Shown in pieces: positions 7,534-17,210 of a DNA stretch of 64,000 nt. This DNA is from Sphingobacterium spiritivorum. Lineage in GTDB: Bacteria; Bacteroidota; Bacteroidia; Sphingobacteriales; Sphingobacteriaceae. The notes beneath the pieces are model-generated. The model had not been told where the DNA came from. It made no database searches and saw only the letters and a program-made list of their open reading frames with translations. The translations under genes were made by a program, and so were the position numbers. Numbering within the stretch: position 1 is the stretch's first letter; each line of letters starts with the position of its first letter. The stretch spans positions 1,922,001-1,986,000 of the forward strand of contig NZ_CP068083.1 in the NCBI RefSeq assembly GCF_016725325.1, in the 5' to 3' direction.

Positions 7534-9210
7534 TTATTTTTTGGCATTAAAAGCATCTAAACCGCTTTGTAAAAATTTGATGTAGCTGTCAATATTATAA
7601 TCTGCCCCGCTTGGAGGTACTAATACATTACCTTCCGTATCTACAATAACATATAGCGGTTGTGAATTACTATTGAATGCAGAGGCTTGAAAGTCACTGT
7701 TTTTATTACCTATAGTACGAATCTTTTTGCCGCTGAATTTAGAAACATATTGTTCTTCAGTAGACAGCTCGGTCTTGTCATCCACAAATAATTCTGCCAT
7801 AACAAATTTTTCTTTTAACAGTTTGGCAACTCTTGGATCTGTCCATACATTAGCTTCCATTTGTCTGCAATTGACACAGTTCCATCCTGTAAAGTCAATC
7901 ATTACCGGCTTGTTTACTTCCTTTGCAGTCTGCAGCGCCTGATCATAATCGTAGTACGGATCAAATCCTTTTGGTGTACCACGCTCATGGAAGATCTCTG
8001 CATATTTCTTTACCTTACCATCGTGTGCCGCCGGGCCTGCTGCTACACCTGTACTAAGATCAAAATCCTGAGTTGCTGAAGGAGGAAGAAAAGCAGAAAT
8101 AGATTTCAGCGGAGCTCCCCACAGTCCTGGAACCATGTAGACAACAAAAGAAAATACAATGATAGCTAACAGCGTGCGGGGCACAGACATATAAGCTAGG
8201 TCACTGTCATGGGAAAACTTGATCTTACCGATCAAATAAAGTCCCATAAGGCCAAAGATCACAATCCAAAGAGAAAGAAATACTTCCCGGTCAAGCCAGT
8301 TCCAGTGGTAAGCCAGATCTACATTGGAAAGAAACTTTAAGGCTAATGCTAGTTCTAAAAATCCCAGAACTACTTTAACACTGTTCAGCCATCCACCTGA
8401 TTTTGGCATTGACTTTAACAGGGATGGGAATAAGGCAAACAATGCAAAAGGTATAGCCAATGCAACCGAAAACCCTAACATCCCAATCGCCGGACCCAGA
8501 CGATCTCCTTTGGAGGCAGCATCGACAAGTAATGTTCCGATAATAGGGCCGGTACAGGAGAAGGATACGACTGCAAGACTAAAAGCCATGAAAAATAATC
8601 CTATAAGACCGCCTTTATCCGATTTCGAATCTATCTTATTAACAAATGAGCTTGGCAGTGTAATTTCAAACGCTCCGAAGAAGGAGGCTGCGAAAACAAC
8701 CAACAAAATAAAAAAGAAGAAATTAAAGAATCCGTTTGTTGATAAGGCATTCAGTGCATCAGAACCAAAGGTTATGGTGACCAGCATTCCTAACGCAACA
8801 TAGATAACAATAATAAAGAAACCATACAAGAGCGCCTGCTGTACAGCTTTTGCTCTGCTACCGGCTTTCTTTGTGAAAAAACTCACTGTTAACGGAACCA
8901 TAGGGAAGATACATGGCATCAGAAAGGCAAGAAATCCGCCAACCAATCCGGCAATAAAAATAGTCCAGAGCGATTTCTCCTGACTACTGTCGGTTGTATT
9001 AGCCTGTGTAATCTGCTTTGCGACGGTCGTATCTGCTGTAATAGTATCTGTAGAAGGTGCTTCATCCTGACCATCTGAAAACTCCAGATCTGAAGGAATC
9101 TCCGTCAATACAGAGCTATCAGTGGAGCTGCTATCCTGTACATTCAATGCAAATGAAGCCGTTGAAAATGTTAGAAATAACGTAAGTAAAAGAAAATGAA
9201 GTTTTTTCAT
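7534..9210 (-). CDS. DsbD-type thiol:disulfide interchange protein (membrane and thioredoxin domains)
   Basis: A 558-residue protein. The signal peptide is followed by a Ser/Thr/Asp-rich linker (about 22-78). An eight-helix DsbD membrane core spans about 82-365, with reactive cysteines in FLMPCIFPMVP (Cys100) and VSFSCTGP (Cys219). A periplasmic thioredoxin domain follows with WNCVNCRQ (Cys445 and Cys448). It carries electrons from cytosolic thioredoxin to periplasmic acceptors. The classical N-terminal DsbD domain is missing and is encoded separately just upstream (9295-9744). A hairpin lies between the two genes, which may tune relative expression. Confidence 0.92.
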   Translation of the reverse strand: MKKLHFLLLTLFLTFSTASFALNVQDSSSTDSSVLTEIPSDLEFSDGQDEAPSTDTITADTTVAKQITQANTTDSSQEKSLWTIFIAGLVGGFLAFLMPCIFPMVPLTVSFFTKKAGSRAKAVQQALLYGFFIIVIYVALGMLVTITFGSDALNALSTNGFFNFFFFILLVVFAASFFGAFEITLPSSFVNKIDSKSDKGGLIGLFFMAFSLAVVSFSCTGPIIGTLLVDAASKGDRLGPAIGMLGFSVALAIPFALFALFPSLLKSMPKSGGWLNSVKVVLGFLELALALKFLSNVDLAYHWNWLDREVFLSLWIVIFGLMGLYLIGKIKFSHDSDLAYMSVPRTLLAIIVFSFVVYMVPGLWGAPLKSISAFLPPSATQDFDLSTGVAAGPAAHDGKVKKYAEIFHERGTPKGFDPYYDYDQALQTAKEVNKPVMIDFTGWNCVNCRQMEANVWTDPRVAKLLKEKFVMAELFVDDKTELSTEEQYVSKFSGKKIRTIGNKNSDFQASAFNSNSQPLYVIVDTEGNVLVPPSGADYNIDSYIKFLQSGLDAFNAKK

Positions 9211-9236
9211 GTTTATGAATAAGAAATAGTAAAAAT

Positions 9237-9268
9237 AAAAAAAAGGCAGTAAACGAGTTTACCGCCAA
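9237..9268 (-). terminator. Terminator or attenuator between the two DsbD genes
   Basis: On the minus strand a 10-base stem with one mismatch (GGCGGTAAAC/GTTTACTGCC, 2-base loop) is followed by a long T run. It lies after the DsbD-N gene and before the DsbD membrane gene. Confidence 0.75.
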
Positions 9269-9294
9269 ATTCATATTAACTTAATATTTTTAAA

Positions 9295-9744
9295 TTACTT
9301 GATCTGTGCAGTAAAAGCATATTCGTCCGGTGGAAGACAACGGGAATCATCACACACCATAAATTCGACCTTACCCTTTACTGCTGTCTGTCCTTTTTTA
9401 AGTTTGACTTTTTGAGCAAAAATAACTTCTTTCTCAAAGAATTTCACATTCATTTTAAAGGCATCCTCATATTTTGATTTTGGAGTCGGCTCTACTGTTT
9501 TACCTGCTAATGTAAAGTCTTTAGAAGGGGTAAAAGTAAAAGAAGTAGCTACAGGGCCGCCTTCTCCCACATTCTGAGAATAAATGTGCCATCCTTTGTC
9601 AATAGTTGCTTTTATATACACTGTTGCTTCTGTATTGCTTGTCTTTTTAGTGGCAACAGACCACTTAACAGGATTCAGAATTTGTGCCTGCGCACTTACT
9701 ACCGTAAATAATATAGCAACGATTAATAAACTTAATTTTTTCAT
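9295..9744 (-). CDS. Stand-alone DsbD N-terminal-like domain protein
   Basis: A 149-residue exported protein. The signal peptide ends near AQAQI. The rest is an immunoglobulin-like DsbD-alpha domain: KATIDKGWHIYSQNVG, then the C-terminal motif VCDDSRCLPPDEYAF with redox-candidate Cys131 and Cys136. In Escherichia coli this domain is the first part of DsbD and hands electrons to periplasmic partners. Here it is a free protein directly upstream of the gene for the other two DsbD domains, so the likely role is the terminal electron shuttle. Confidence 0.85.
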   Translation of the reverse strand: MKKLSLLIVAILFTVVSAQAQILNPVKWSVATKKTSNTEATVYIKATIDKGWHIYSQNVGEGGPVATSFTFTPSKDFTLAGKTVEPTPKSKYEDAFKMNVKFFEKEVIFAQKVKLKKGQTAVKGKVEFMVCDDSRCLPPDEYAFTAQIK

Positions 9745-9816
9745 TTTTATCTTTTAAATATGTTATACCTCTATTTATGAATACGAATCTCATTAAAAGG
9801 TTTAATTAACCTTCTA

Positions 9817-9824
9817 CAAAAATA
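9817..9824 (-). promoter_or_regulatory. Candidate -7 element upstream of the DsbD-N gene
   Basis: The minus-strand octamer TATTTTTG matches the Bacteroidota -7 consensus TAnnTTTG and lies about 70 bases before the start codon. A well-placed -33 TTTG is not evident, so the call is tentative. Confidence 0.4.
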
Positions 9825-9872
9825 ACGTAAAAGTTCTTTCTTAAACTAATATCAAAGTAAAATTGTCGTTGC

Positions 9873-10619
9873 CTATAACTGATAGGCGATCTCTTTTAAA
9901 TTAAAAGATACGACCTTTTTGCCGAAATCAACCCATAGTAATCCGTCCATGTCTACCTCTGTTATAGTTCCTTCAACTTTTACATTGTCAATAAGAAAAT
10001 TATGTTTTTCATTACGCCACATGAGGATTGAATTATAGTCATTTAATAATTCGGTCTCCTCCCCGTCTTTTAACCGGTTATACTGTCTTTCTAAATAATA
10101 AAAGAGTTCAGGAAGAAGGCTTTCTATACAAATGTCTTCTGTTTGTTGCAGTATTTTTTTTAAAGAACAGACTTTATGACTGATTTCAGCAGGAAAATCA
10201 GTTTGATTGATATTTATCCCCATTCCGATAATACTACTCGAAAAAACATCTTTTTTAACTTGATTTTCTATAAGAATTCCGCAGATTTTTTTTTGGTCAG
10301 CCATGATGTCATTTGGCCATTTTACACTTATTTGTGCCTTTGTTTGAGTCTGTAACCATTTTGCAATCCCCAGACTTATTGCCACATTTAAAAAAAAATG
10401 TTTGGACACCTCTAAAAAAGAAGGATAAAGTAAGATGCTTAAAGTGAGGTTTTTGCCAGGTTCTGATCTCCAGACATTACCTCTTTGGCCTTTTCCCTGA
10501 AATTGTTCTGTTGCCATAATGGCAGAACCCTCTTCAAGTGGCTTGAAATTTGACAGTTGTTCTTTGAAATAATCATTTGTAGAAGCCACCCGGTCCAACT
10601 TTATTAAGTTTAGACCCAT
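9873..10619 (-). CDS. birA: Biotin--[acetyl-CoA-carboxylase] ligase
   Basis: About 248 residues, ligase domain only, without the DNA-binding domain of the E. coli BirA repressor. It activates biotin with ATP and attaches it to the biotin carboxyl carrier protein. Visible motifs are the biotin-AMP loop GKGQRGNVWRSEPGKN, SVKWPNDIM with KKICGILIEN, and a small C-terminal SH3-like part (WVDFGKKVVSFNLKEI). The ATG at 10619 places the protein start just before LDRVASTNDYF. An upstream in-frame ATG at 10649 would add ten residues. It is divergent from rsfS. Confidence 0.93.
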   Translation of the reverse strand: MGLNLIKLDRVASTNDYFKEQLSNFKPLEEGSAIMATEQFQGKGQRGNVWRSEPGKNLTLSILLYPSFLEVSKHFFLNVAISLGIAKWLQTQTKAQISVKWPNDIMADQKKICGILIENQVKKDVFSSSIIGMGININQTDFPAEISHKVCSLKKILQQTEDICIESLLPELFYYLERQYNRLKDGEETELLNDYNSILMWRNEKHNFLIDNVKVEGTITEVDMDGLLWVDFGKKVVSFNLKEIAYQL

Positions 10620-10677
10620 GTAAAGTCGCAGAAATGTGTTATTTTGCACAGAAAAGAGGATTAAAGAATTAAAAGAT

Positions 10678-10685
10678 CAAAACTA
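10678..10685 (-). promoter_or_regulatory. Candidate birA -7 element
   Basis: The minus-strand octamer TAGTTTTG fits TAnnTTTG. About 19 bases upstream is TTTT in place of the -33 TTTG. It lies in the short divergent region between birA and rsfS. Confidence 0.35.
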
Positions 10686-10697
10686 TAATAATTTTTA

Positions 10698-11072
10698 ATG
10701 GTTAAAAATAAAAACGCAGGATTATCTTCAAAGCTGGCCGAGATTGCTGTTCATGGAATGCAGGAGAAAAAAGGAAATGAAATAGTGCGGCTTGATTTGA
10801 GAAATATTAACAGTTCCGTCTCCGATTATTTTGTAATTTGCCATGCAGACTCAACTACGCAGGTCAATGCGATCGCTAAAAGTGTAGAAGAAGAGATTTT
10901 CAAAGCGCTGGGTCAGGATCCCTGGCATAAGGAAGGTCATGGAAACGGAGAATGGATTCTGATTGACTTTGTAGATGTCGTCGTGCATATCTTCAAAACA
11001 GAAAAAAGAAGCCATTATGGCATAGAAGATTTATGGGGAGATGCTGATGTCAAGACTTATCAGAGTGCTTAA
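10698..11072 (+). CDS. rsfS: Ribosome silencing factor RsfS
   Basis: A 124-residue cytosolic protein of the RsfS/Iojap family. It binds ribosomal protein uL14 and blocks subunit joining when nutrients are low. The family core is visible: IVRLDLRNINSSVSDYFVIC, HADSTTQVNAIAKSVEEEI, then WILIDFVDVVVHIF and the C-terminal YGIEDLWGDAD. It lies 41 bases upstream of ftsH on the same strand and is probably co-transcribed with it, a common arrangement in Bacteroidota. Confidence 0.95.
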   Translation: MVKNKNAGLSSKLAEIAVHGMQEKKGNEIVRLDLRNINSSVSDYFVICHADSTTQVNAIAKSVEEEIFKALGQDPWHKEGHGNGEWILIDFVDVVVHIFKTEKRSHYGIEDLWGDADVKTYQSA

Positions 11073-11113
11073 TAGATTTTAGAAAAACATAATTTCACAA
11101 ACAAGAGAATATA

Positions 11114-13183
11114 ATGAATAAAATACCCAGTAAAAAAGTAACACCCATGCCACCGAAGTTCAATATGATGTGGTTGTGGATCGCTATGATTTTGGGATTT
11201 TTTGGATTGCAGTATTTTTTAAACGGAGAGACAGCAAAGCAAACTACCTATAGCGAGTTCGAGTCGAAGATGCTCAATACGGGAGACGTGGAGAAACTCG
11301 TTGCCTATAAGAAAAATGATTTAGTTCAGGTCGAAGTATATATTAAACCCAATAAACTAAAAGAAGATAGTAAATATAAAGATGTGGCGCCAACACCGAA
11401 TGCCCTTAAATTAGGGAATTCTCCGGGTCCTCAGTATACTTTTACAGATGGTTCCTTTGATGCTTTAGAGAAGAAACTAGAAGCTTCTCAGGCTAATGTT
11501 GATGCGTCACAACGGATTCGCGTTATCCCTGAAGATCGTTCCAATCCATGGACGGGTTGGTTCGTGACTTTTATGCTTCCTTTGCTTATTATTGTCGTGA
11601 TCTGGTTGTTCCTGATGCGCAGAATGAATGGCGGAGCTGGCGGTGCGGGTGGTGCTATTTTTAACATCGGTAAATCTAAAGCGCAATTATTCGATAAGGA
11701 ATCTCAGGTTAATATCACCTTCAATGATGTTGCCGGATTAGAAGAAGCCAAGCAAGAGGTGATGGAAATTGTAGATTTCCTGAAAAACCCTAAGAAATAC
11801 ACGAATTTGGGAGGTAAAATTCCTAAAGGAGCTCTTTTGGTAGGCCCTCCGGGTACAGGTAAGACCTTACTTGCGAAAGCTGTCGCAGGAGAAGCACAGG
11901 TTCCTTTCTTTTCACTTTCGGGATCAGATTTTGTGGAGATGTTTGTCGGCGTGGGTGCATCCCGTGTTCGTGACCTCTTCAAACAGGCGAAAGAAAAGGC
12001 TCCTTGTATTATTTTTATTGATGAGATCGATGCTATTGGTCGTGCCCGCGGAAAAAATTCTATCATGGGCGGTAATGATGAGCGTGAGAACACGTTGAAT
12101 CAGTTGTTAGTGGAAATGGACGGTTTCGGAACAAATCTGGGCGTTATTATTCTTGCTGCAACTAACCGTATTGATGTATTAGATACTGCATTGTTGCGTC
12201 CGGGACGTTTTGACCGTCAGATTTCAATTGATAAGCCGGATTTAATAGGTAGAGAGCAGATTTTCAATGTTCACCTGAAACCATTAAAACTTTCCGCTTC
12301 TGTTGATGCCAAAAAATTATCTGCACAGACACCGGGATTTGCCGGTGCCGAAATTGCAAATGTGTGTAATGAGGCGGCTTTGATCGCAGCTCGTAAGGAT
12401 AAGAAAGAAATCGATATGCAGGACTTTCAGGATGCGATAGACCGCGTGATCGGAGGCCTTGAAAAGAAAAATAAAATTATCTCTCCGGAGGAGAAAAAAA
12501 TTGTGGCTTATCACGAAGCCGGACATGCTATTGCAGGTTGGTTTCTGGAGCACGCTGATCCTTTGGTTAAAGTTTCTATTGTTCCACGTGGAGTCGCTGC
12601 CCTGGGTTATGCGCAGTACCTGCCTAAAGAACAATTCCTGTATACTACAGAGCAATTGCTGGATAGTATGTGTATGACTATGGGCGGACGTGTAGCCGAA
12701 GACATCACATTTGGACGTATTTCTACCGGAGCTCAGAATGACCTGGAACGTATTACAAAGCTGGCATATGCTATGACTGCTGTCTATGGTATGAACCATA
12801 AAGTGGGTAATATATCTTTCAGAGACAGTTCAGGAGAATCTCAATTCCAGAAGCCATATTCTGATCAGACAGCAGAACTTATTGATGAAGAAGTAAGAAC
12901 GTTGATTTCTGCAGTGTATGAGCGTACAAGAGAGCTATTGCTGGAAAATCAGGAAGGATTGATCAAGATTGCAGAAAAACTTCTTGAGAAAGAAATCTTA
13001 TTCCAGTCTGATCTCGAAGAGATTCTGGGTAAACGCCCTTTCGTAAACAGAACAACTTATGACGAATTTGTAAATGGTAAGTCTTCCGGTGTTCCGCAGA
13101 CACAGTTGCCGATTCCTCCTATACCGGAAGAGTCTGCAGAAGGAATTGCTGAACAAAAAAACCAGGATTCCTCTAATTCGTAA
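11114..13183 (+). CDS. ftsH: ATP-dependent zinc metalloprotease FtsH
   Basis: A 689-residue membrane-anchored AAA protease. It has an N-terminal transmembrane helix (about 19-37), an extracytoplasmic domain to about 145, and a second helix (about 150-168). A Gly/Ala-rich linker leads to the AAA module: Walker A GPPGTGKT at 244-251, Walker [12 protein letters not shown], and arginine-finger region LLRPGRFDR. The zinc site is HEAGH at 467-471. The C-terminal tail is Pro/Gln/Glu-rich. It degrades misassembled membrane proteins and short-lived cytosolic regulators. A terminator follows directly. Confidence 0.98.
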   Translation: MNKIPSKKVTPMPPKFNMMWLWIAMILGFFGLQYFLNGETAKQTTYSEFESKMLNTGDVEKLVAYKKNDLVQVEVYIKPNKLKEDSKYKDVAPTPNALKLGNSPGPQYTFTDGSFDALEKKLEASQANVDASQRIRVIPEDRSNPWTGWFVTFMLPLLIIVVIWLFLMRRMNGGAGGAGGAIFNIGKSKAQLFDKESQVNITFNDVAGLEEAKQEVMEIVDFLKNPKKYTNLGGKIPKGALLVGPPGTGKTLLAKAVAGEAQVPFFSLSGSDFVEMFVGVGASRVRDLFKQAKEKAPCIIFIDEIDAIGRARGKNSIMGGNDERENTLNQLLVEMDGFGTNLGVIILAATNRIDVLDTALLRPGRFDRQISIDKPDLIGREQIFNVHLKPLKLSASVDAKKLSAQTPGFAGAEIANVCNEAALIAARKDKKEIDMQDFQDAIDRVIGGLEKKNKIISPEEKKIVAYHEAGHAIAGWFLEHADPLVKVSIVPRGVAALGYAQYLPKEQFLYTTEQLLDSMCMTMGGRVAEDITFGRISTGAQNDLERITKLAYAMTAVYGMNHKVGNISFRDSSGESQFQKPYSDQTAELIDEEVRTLISAVYERTRELLLENQEGLIKIAEKLLEKEILFQSDLEEILGKRPFVNRTTYDEFVNGKSSGVPQTQLPIPPIPEESAEGIAEQKNQDSSNS

Positions 13184-13200
13184 TTAAATAAAACGGATCA

Positions 13201-13238
13201 CGATGTACTGTAACTCTGCTTACGGTACATCGTTTTTT
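13201..13238 (+). terminator. Terminator after ftsH
   Basis: An eight-base stem CGATGTAC/GTACATCG with a 16-base loop is followed by six T. An in-frame ATG inside this hairpin (13203) is therefore not a credible start for the next gene. Confidence 0.8.
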
Positions 13239-13259
13239 ATAGCCGTCAATACTTCTCCA

Positions 13260-13907
13260 ATGAACATCAAGAATACGACCGCAAAAGAAAAGATGCTGAA
13301 AAAAATTCGGCAGGCTCTTTTACAGAAAAGAGAAAATCCGCATCCGGATTTTGAAGACTCCCCTTTGTATAAAGATGAGGAGGAATCATTGGATGTAACC
13401 TTTGCGCGCGAATTCACTGCCATATCAGGCAAATTTGTTTATTGCGACGGAGAGATTAACCTGATTGAAAATCTGATTGCCTTTGCTGAACAGCAGAATG
13501 TAACACGAATCTACGGCTGGGAAGAGAGTATCAAACAGCTTTTGGGGCAATATGGCTTCCCGTTAATGAAAGATGATCAGAATTTTGAACAGGCACAGGT
13601 CGGCATTACAGCGTGCGAAGCTTTAATTGCAAGGAATGGAAGTATTATGATTTCCAATGCAAATGCAGGAGGACGCCGGTTAAGCATTTATCCGCCTGTA
13701 CATATTGTGATTGCCAAAGCCTCTCAATTGGTGATGGATGTAAAGCATGCGCTTAATGGAATAAAGCAAAAATACGGAGATCGTCTCCCGACAATGATTA
13801 CCACTATTACAGGCCCAAGCCGTACAGCAGATATAGAGAAGATGCTGGTGCTGGGTGCACATGGTCCAAAGGAATTATATGTATTCATGCTGGAGGACAG
13901 ATTTTAG
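13260..13907 (+). CDS. LUD domain protein (LutC/YkgG-like)
   Basis: A 215-residue cytosolic protein of the LUD family, which includes the LutC subunit of the L-lactate oxidation complex. Recognisable parts are the acidic N-terminal helix region, VGITACEALIARNGSIMIS, GGRRLSIYPPVHIVIAKASQ, and the end TGPSRTADIEKMLVLGAHGPKELYVFML. The usual lutA and lutB partners are absent; the gene instead sits directly before a rhomboid protease gene with one base between stop and start. The start at 13260 lies after the ftsH terminator. Substrate remains open. Confidence 0.85.
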   Translation: MNIKNTTAKEKMLKKIRQALLQKRENPHPDFEDSPLYKDEEESLDVTFAREFTAISGKFVYCDGEINLIENLIAFAEQQNVTRIYGWEESIKQLLGQYGFPLMKDDQNFEQAQVGITACEALIARNGSIMISNANAGGRRLSIYPPVHIVIAKASQLVMDVKHALNGIKQKYGDRLPTMITTITGPSRTADIEKMLVLGAHGPKELYVFMLEDRF

Positions 13908-13908
13908 T

Positions 13909-14535
13909 ATGGAAAACATCAACTATTTTATACAATCACCCGTATCCAGTGTAATTTTTATACTTACTATCGGACTTAGCCTTTACCTGTTTTCTAATCA
14001 ACATCTTTTTGGTAAACTGATGTTGCATCCTTACAGTGTATACCGTAAGCATCGAATTTATACAATCTTTACGAGCGGACTTATCCACAAAGACTGGGGG
14101 CACCTGCTCTTCAATATGATTACCTTCTATTATTTTGGATTCGGACTTGAGTCCATTTTTGCCGGAATCAGTGTATGGGGGCATTTTTTGTTCGCAGTAC
14201 TTTACCTTTTAAGTCTAGTCCTGAGTGATATACCGACGATTTTACAACAAAAGAACAATCCCGGATATTATAGTCTGGGCGCATCCGGAGCAATAAGCGC
14301 TGTCTTATTTGGTTACATTCTGTTTGACCCTCAGGCAGAACTGGGTATATTTTTTGTTATTCCCATGAAAGCTTATTTGTTTGCCGTACTGTTTATGGGC
14401 TATAGTTACTGGGCGTCCAGAAAAGCAAATGACGGGATTAATCATAGTGCCCACCTGTTTGGTGCCCTTGCAGGACTGTTGCTGACTGTTTTGTTCTTCC
14501 CGGATGTTATACAACACTTTATGAGTCAGTTTTGA
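13909..14535 (+). CDS. Rhomboid family intramembrane serine protease
   Basis: A 208-residue polytopic membrane protein with six predicted helices. The catalytic Ser sits in LGASGAISAV (Ser126) and the catalytic His in SAHLFGALAG (His182). HKDWGHLLFNM near residue 60 is the conserved His-rich loop-helix segment. These proteases cleave transmembrane substrates within the bilayer. The start follows the LUD stop immediately, with GGAGG about 14 bases upstream, so the two genes are coupled. An earlier in-frame ATG (13855) lies inside the LUD gene and is rejected. Confidence 0.92.
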   Translation: MENINYFIQSPVSSVIFILTIGLSLYLFSNQHLFGKLMLHPYSVYRKHRIYTIFTSGLIHKDWGHLLFNMITFYYFGFGLESIFAGISVWGHFLFAVLYLLSLVLSDIPTILQQKNNPGYYSLGASGAISAVLFGYILFDPQAELGIFFVIPMKAYLFAVLFMGYSYWASRKANDGINHSAHLFGALAGLLLTVLFFPDVIQHFMSQF

Positions 14536-14591
14536 TGCCGATTCCTTTTGATCGTAGAAAAGTACATTTACTAATCTAATCCATTACCTAT

Positions 14592-15014
14592 ATGGCAAAA
14601 ATCATAATCCTCTCCTTTTTCTGTATACTGTTATTGTCTTCCTGTAATTCGAGCAGTTCTCAGGGGAATGATAAACCAAAAACTAAAAATGTGACTATCG
14701 CTCATGTTGCGAAACCAGAAGGGTGTACTGTTGAAGAGGTGGTCAGAAAGCTAAGTGAGTTAGAGGAGATCAAAGAACAGAAAGCTGTTTTGGATTCTTT
14801 ATTCTCTGATAAGCCTAATATTTCTTTTATGGTAGATAGTGCCGATATTAATGGCAAACAGGTTTATACAGTTACTGCCGGCTATAACGGTGAATTACGA
14901 TACGAGCCTTACTACCATTTCTACGTCAATAAAGCGACCTGCGGAGATATTGAGGTGATGGATGTGGTTAATGGTGACTACCTCCCATTGGAGGAATGGC
15001 GAAAAAGCCGATAA
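14592..15014 (+). CDS. Hypothetical lipoprotein
   Basis: A 140-residue protein with a lipoprotein signal (lipobox LSSC, Cys18) followed by a Ser/Asn-rich spacer. The mature domain contains VEEVVRKLSELEEIKEQKAVL helices and strands (VYTVTAGYNGELRYEPYYHFYV), but I recognise no family. It is convergent with the comM-like gene, with only three bases between the two stops. Confidence 0.65.
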   Translation: MAKIIILSFFCILLLSSCNSSSSQGNDKPKTKNVTIAHVAKPEGCTVEEVVRKLSELEEIKEQKAVLDSLFSDKPNISFMVDSADINGKQVYTVTAGYNGELRYEPYYHFYVNKATCGDIEVMDVVNGDYLPLEEWRKSR

Positions 15015-15017
15015 GAA

Positions 15018-16556
15018 CTAACCAGCCCAATTCTCTCTATCCAGGCTTCTGAAATGGATAGCTTCAGCAAGATGCTCATTTCGGATATGTGCAGATTCTT
15101 CCATATCTGCTATTGTGCGGGCCACTTTCAGAATACGGTCGTAGGCTCTTGCTGACAAACCAAGTCTGTCCATTGCTGCTTTGAGTAGTTGTGTCCCTGT
15201 CTCATCCAGAATACACACTTCACGAACTGTTTTTGTGCTCATCTGTGCATTACTATGTATGGTTTGTAAGTGTGCAAATCGTTGTAGCTGCACATGGCGA
15301 GCCTTTATGACGCGTTCACGGATAACAGAACTTTTCTCTGCGATCCTGACGGAAGAAAGTTCTTTAAAATCCACAGGAGTCACTTCAACATGCAGATCAA
15401 TACGATCTAATAAAGGGCCTGATATTTTACTCAGGTATCTCTTCACTATATTTTTTGCGCATATACATTCTTTTTCCGGATGATTATAGAATCCACAGGG
15501 ACAGGGATTCATGGCGGCAATAAGCATAAAACTAGCCGGGTAATCAACTGAAAACCGGGCTCTGGATATGGTAATGGTCCGGGATTCCAAAGGCTGACGC
15601 ATGACTTCTAATACCGAGCGTTTGAATTCAGGAAGCTCGTCAAGGAAAAGCACTCCGTTATGTGAAAGGGAGATCTCGCCAGGTTGAGGGTGTGTTCCTC
15701 CACCTACAAGTGCTACATCTGATATCGTGTGGTGCGGAGCGCGAAAAGGTCTTACTGTCATCAGAGATCCGGTGACAGGAAGCTGACCCGCAACAGAGTG
15801 AATTTTTGTTGTTTCTAATGATTCGTCAATATTGAGTGGAGGTAATATAGTTGGAAGTCGCTTAGCGAGCATAGTTTTGCCTGATCCGGGAGGGCCGATA
15901 AGGATGACATTATGTCCGCCTGCTGCTGCGATCTCCAGTGCACGTTTAATGTTTTCCTGCCCTTTTACTTCCGCAAAGTCAGCATCGTAATTATTAATAT
16001 TCCGGAGAAATTCATCGTTGATATTGACATGCGTCGCCTCAAGCACTTTCTTTTTATCAAAGAAATCAATAACATCCTGAAATGATTCAACTCCCAGTGC
16101 CTCTAATCCTTCTACAATAGCAGCTTCTCTGGCATTGGCACTGGGTAGGATTACTCCTTTGAATCCATCTTTGGATGCCTGAACAGCTATAGGAAGGGAT
16201 CCTTTGACAGGTTGTACTTTTCCATCAAGTGAAAGTTCACCCAATATGACATATTGATCCATTTTGTCAGCTATCAGTTGTCCGGATGCGGCAAGAATAG
16301 CAGTCGCAATAGCCAGATCATAGGAAGACCCCTCTTTCCGTATATCTGCAGGAGCAAGATTGACCACTATTTTTTGCCTTGGCATACGGTATCCGCTGGT
16401 TAATATAGCCGTTTCAATACGCTGAAGACTTTCTTTGACGGCGTTATCCGGAAGACCCACGATATAATACTTTACTCCCGGAGATATATTAACTTCAACG
16501 GTAATCGTTGTGGCCTGAATGCCATAAACAGCACTGCAATAGGTTTTTACGAGCAT
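15018..16556 (-). CDS. YifB/ComM family Mg-chelatase-like AAA ATPase
   Basis: A 512-residue cytosolic protein. The N-terminal Lon-like ChlI domain (about 1-170) contains LPDNAVKESLQRIETAI and EGSSYDLAIA. The AAA Mg-chelatase domain has Walker A GPPGSGKT at 221-228 and a Cys cluster (MNPCPCGFYN, then CIC). A C-terminal ChlI helical domain ends with LGLSARAYDRILKVARTIAD. ComM of this family is a helicase that aids branch migration during natural transformation. Whether this organism is transformable is unknown. Confidence 0.93.
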   Translation of the reverse strand: MLVKTYCSAVYGIQATTITVEVNISPGVKYYIVGLPDNAVKESLQRIETAILTSGYRMPRQKIVVNLAPADIRKEGSSYDLAIATAILAASGQLIADKMDQYVILGELSLDGKVQPVKGSLPIAVQASKDGFKGVILPSANAREAAIVEGLEALGVESFQDVIDFFDKKKVLEATHVNINDEFLRNINNYDADFAEVKGQENIKRALEIAAAGGHNVILIGPPGSGKTMLAKRLPTILPPLNIDESLETTKIHSVAGQLPVTGSLMTVRPFRAPHHTISDVALVGGGTHPQPGEISLSHNGVLFLDELPEFKRSVLEVMRQPLESRTITISRARFSVDYPASFMLIAAMNPCPCGFYNHPEKECICAKNIVKRYLSKISGPLLDRIDLHVEVTPVDFKELSSVRIAEKSSVIRERVIKARHVQLQRFAHLQTIHSNAQMSTKTVREVCILDETGTQLLKAAMDRLGLSARAYDRILKVARTIADMEESAHIRNEHLAEAIHFRSLDRENWAG

Positions 16557-16785
16557 AATTTAGCTGGTGTGATTTCTCTAAAGTTAATAAAATATTAGTG
16601 AAGCTGCAAGCTGTTTAGGCTTTTAGAAAAATAAACTTGTTGAGAATCGATAAATTTTGTATTTTGAAAAGGAAGAAATTTCGGCATAAATGAATTAAAA
16701 ATCGGGTGTTTGGCAAACGATTTGCTATTTCACTTGTTTAGTAAGTAACACGTAGAATCATTAACAGCAATTAAAATTAAAAATC

Positions 16786-17055
16786 ATGAATGATAACGGT
16801 AAAATAGTAGCTGCTTTGTTGGCAGGTCTTGCGGCTGGGGCAGTTTTAGGTGTATTGTTTGCTCCAGAAAAGGGTTCTGAAACAAGAGATAAGATTAATG
16901 AATCTCTTTCTGACCTTGGGGATGCTTTAAAAGAAAGAGCAGAAGAACAATTTGACCAATTGAATGACTTTAAAGATAAAGTTGTAGCAGCAGTCAAATC
17001 TAAAATAAACAAAGCCGGACACTCTGTAGAAGGGGAGCTGGAAGAGCATGCGTGA
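16786..17055 (+). CDS. YtxH domain-containing protein
   Basis: An 89-residue protein. The N-terminal Gly/Ala-rich membrane segment (IVAALLAGLAAGAVLGVLFA) and the following APEKGSETRDKI are diagnostic of the YtxH (GvpP-like) family. The rest is a charged amphipathic helix. Such proteins are often stress-induced envelope proteins of unknown mechanism. A hairpin with a T run follows, yet the two genes downstream are commonly found with it. Confidence 0.88.
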   Translation: MNDNGKIVAALLAGLAAGAVLGVLFAPEKGSETRDKINESLSDLGDALKERAEEQFDQLNDFKDKVVAAVKSKINKAGHSVEGELEEHA

Positions 17056-17059
17056 ATAT

Positions 17060-17080
17060 AAAAAGGCATACTGCTTTTTT
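17060..17080 (+). terminator. Short terminator after the YtxH gene
   Basis: A nine-base stem AAAAAGGCA/TGCTTTTTT (one G-T pair) with a 3-base loop ends in six T. Confidence 0.65.
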
Positions 17081-17210
17081 AATTTTATAAATTTTTATGA
17101 AAGGTGTATGGTTGGTTATAGAAAATTGCCAGCCAGAGAATTTTAACTTATTCTCCGGATTACTGATAAAGGTAGTCTTTCTATAATTGTCATATACCTT
17201 TCTGTTAAAC

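Noticed and set aside
8324..8803. Plus-strand open frame of 159 codons
   Set aside because: It lies wholly opposite the conserved DsbD membrane domain and reads as a polar shadow without motifs.
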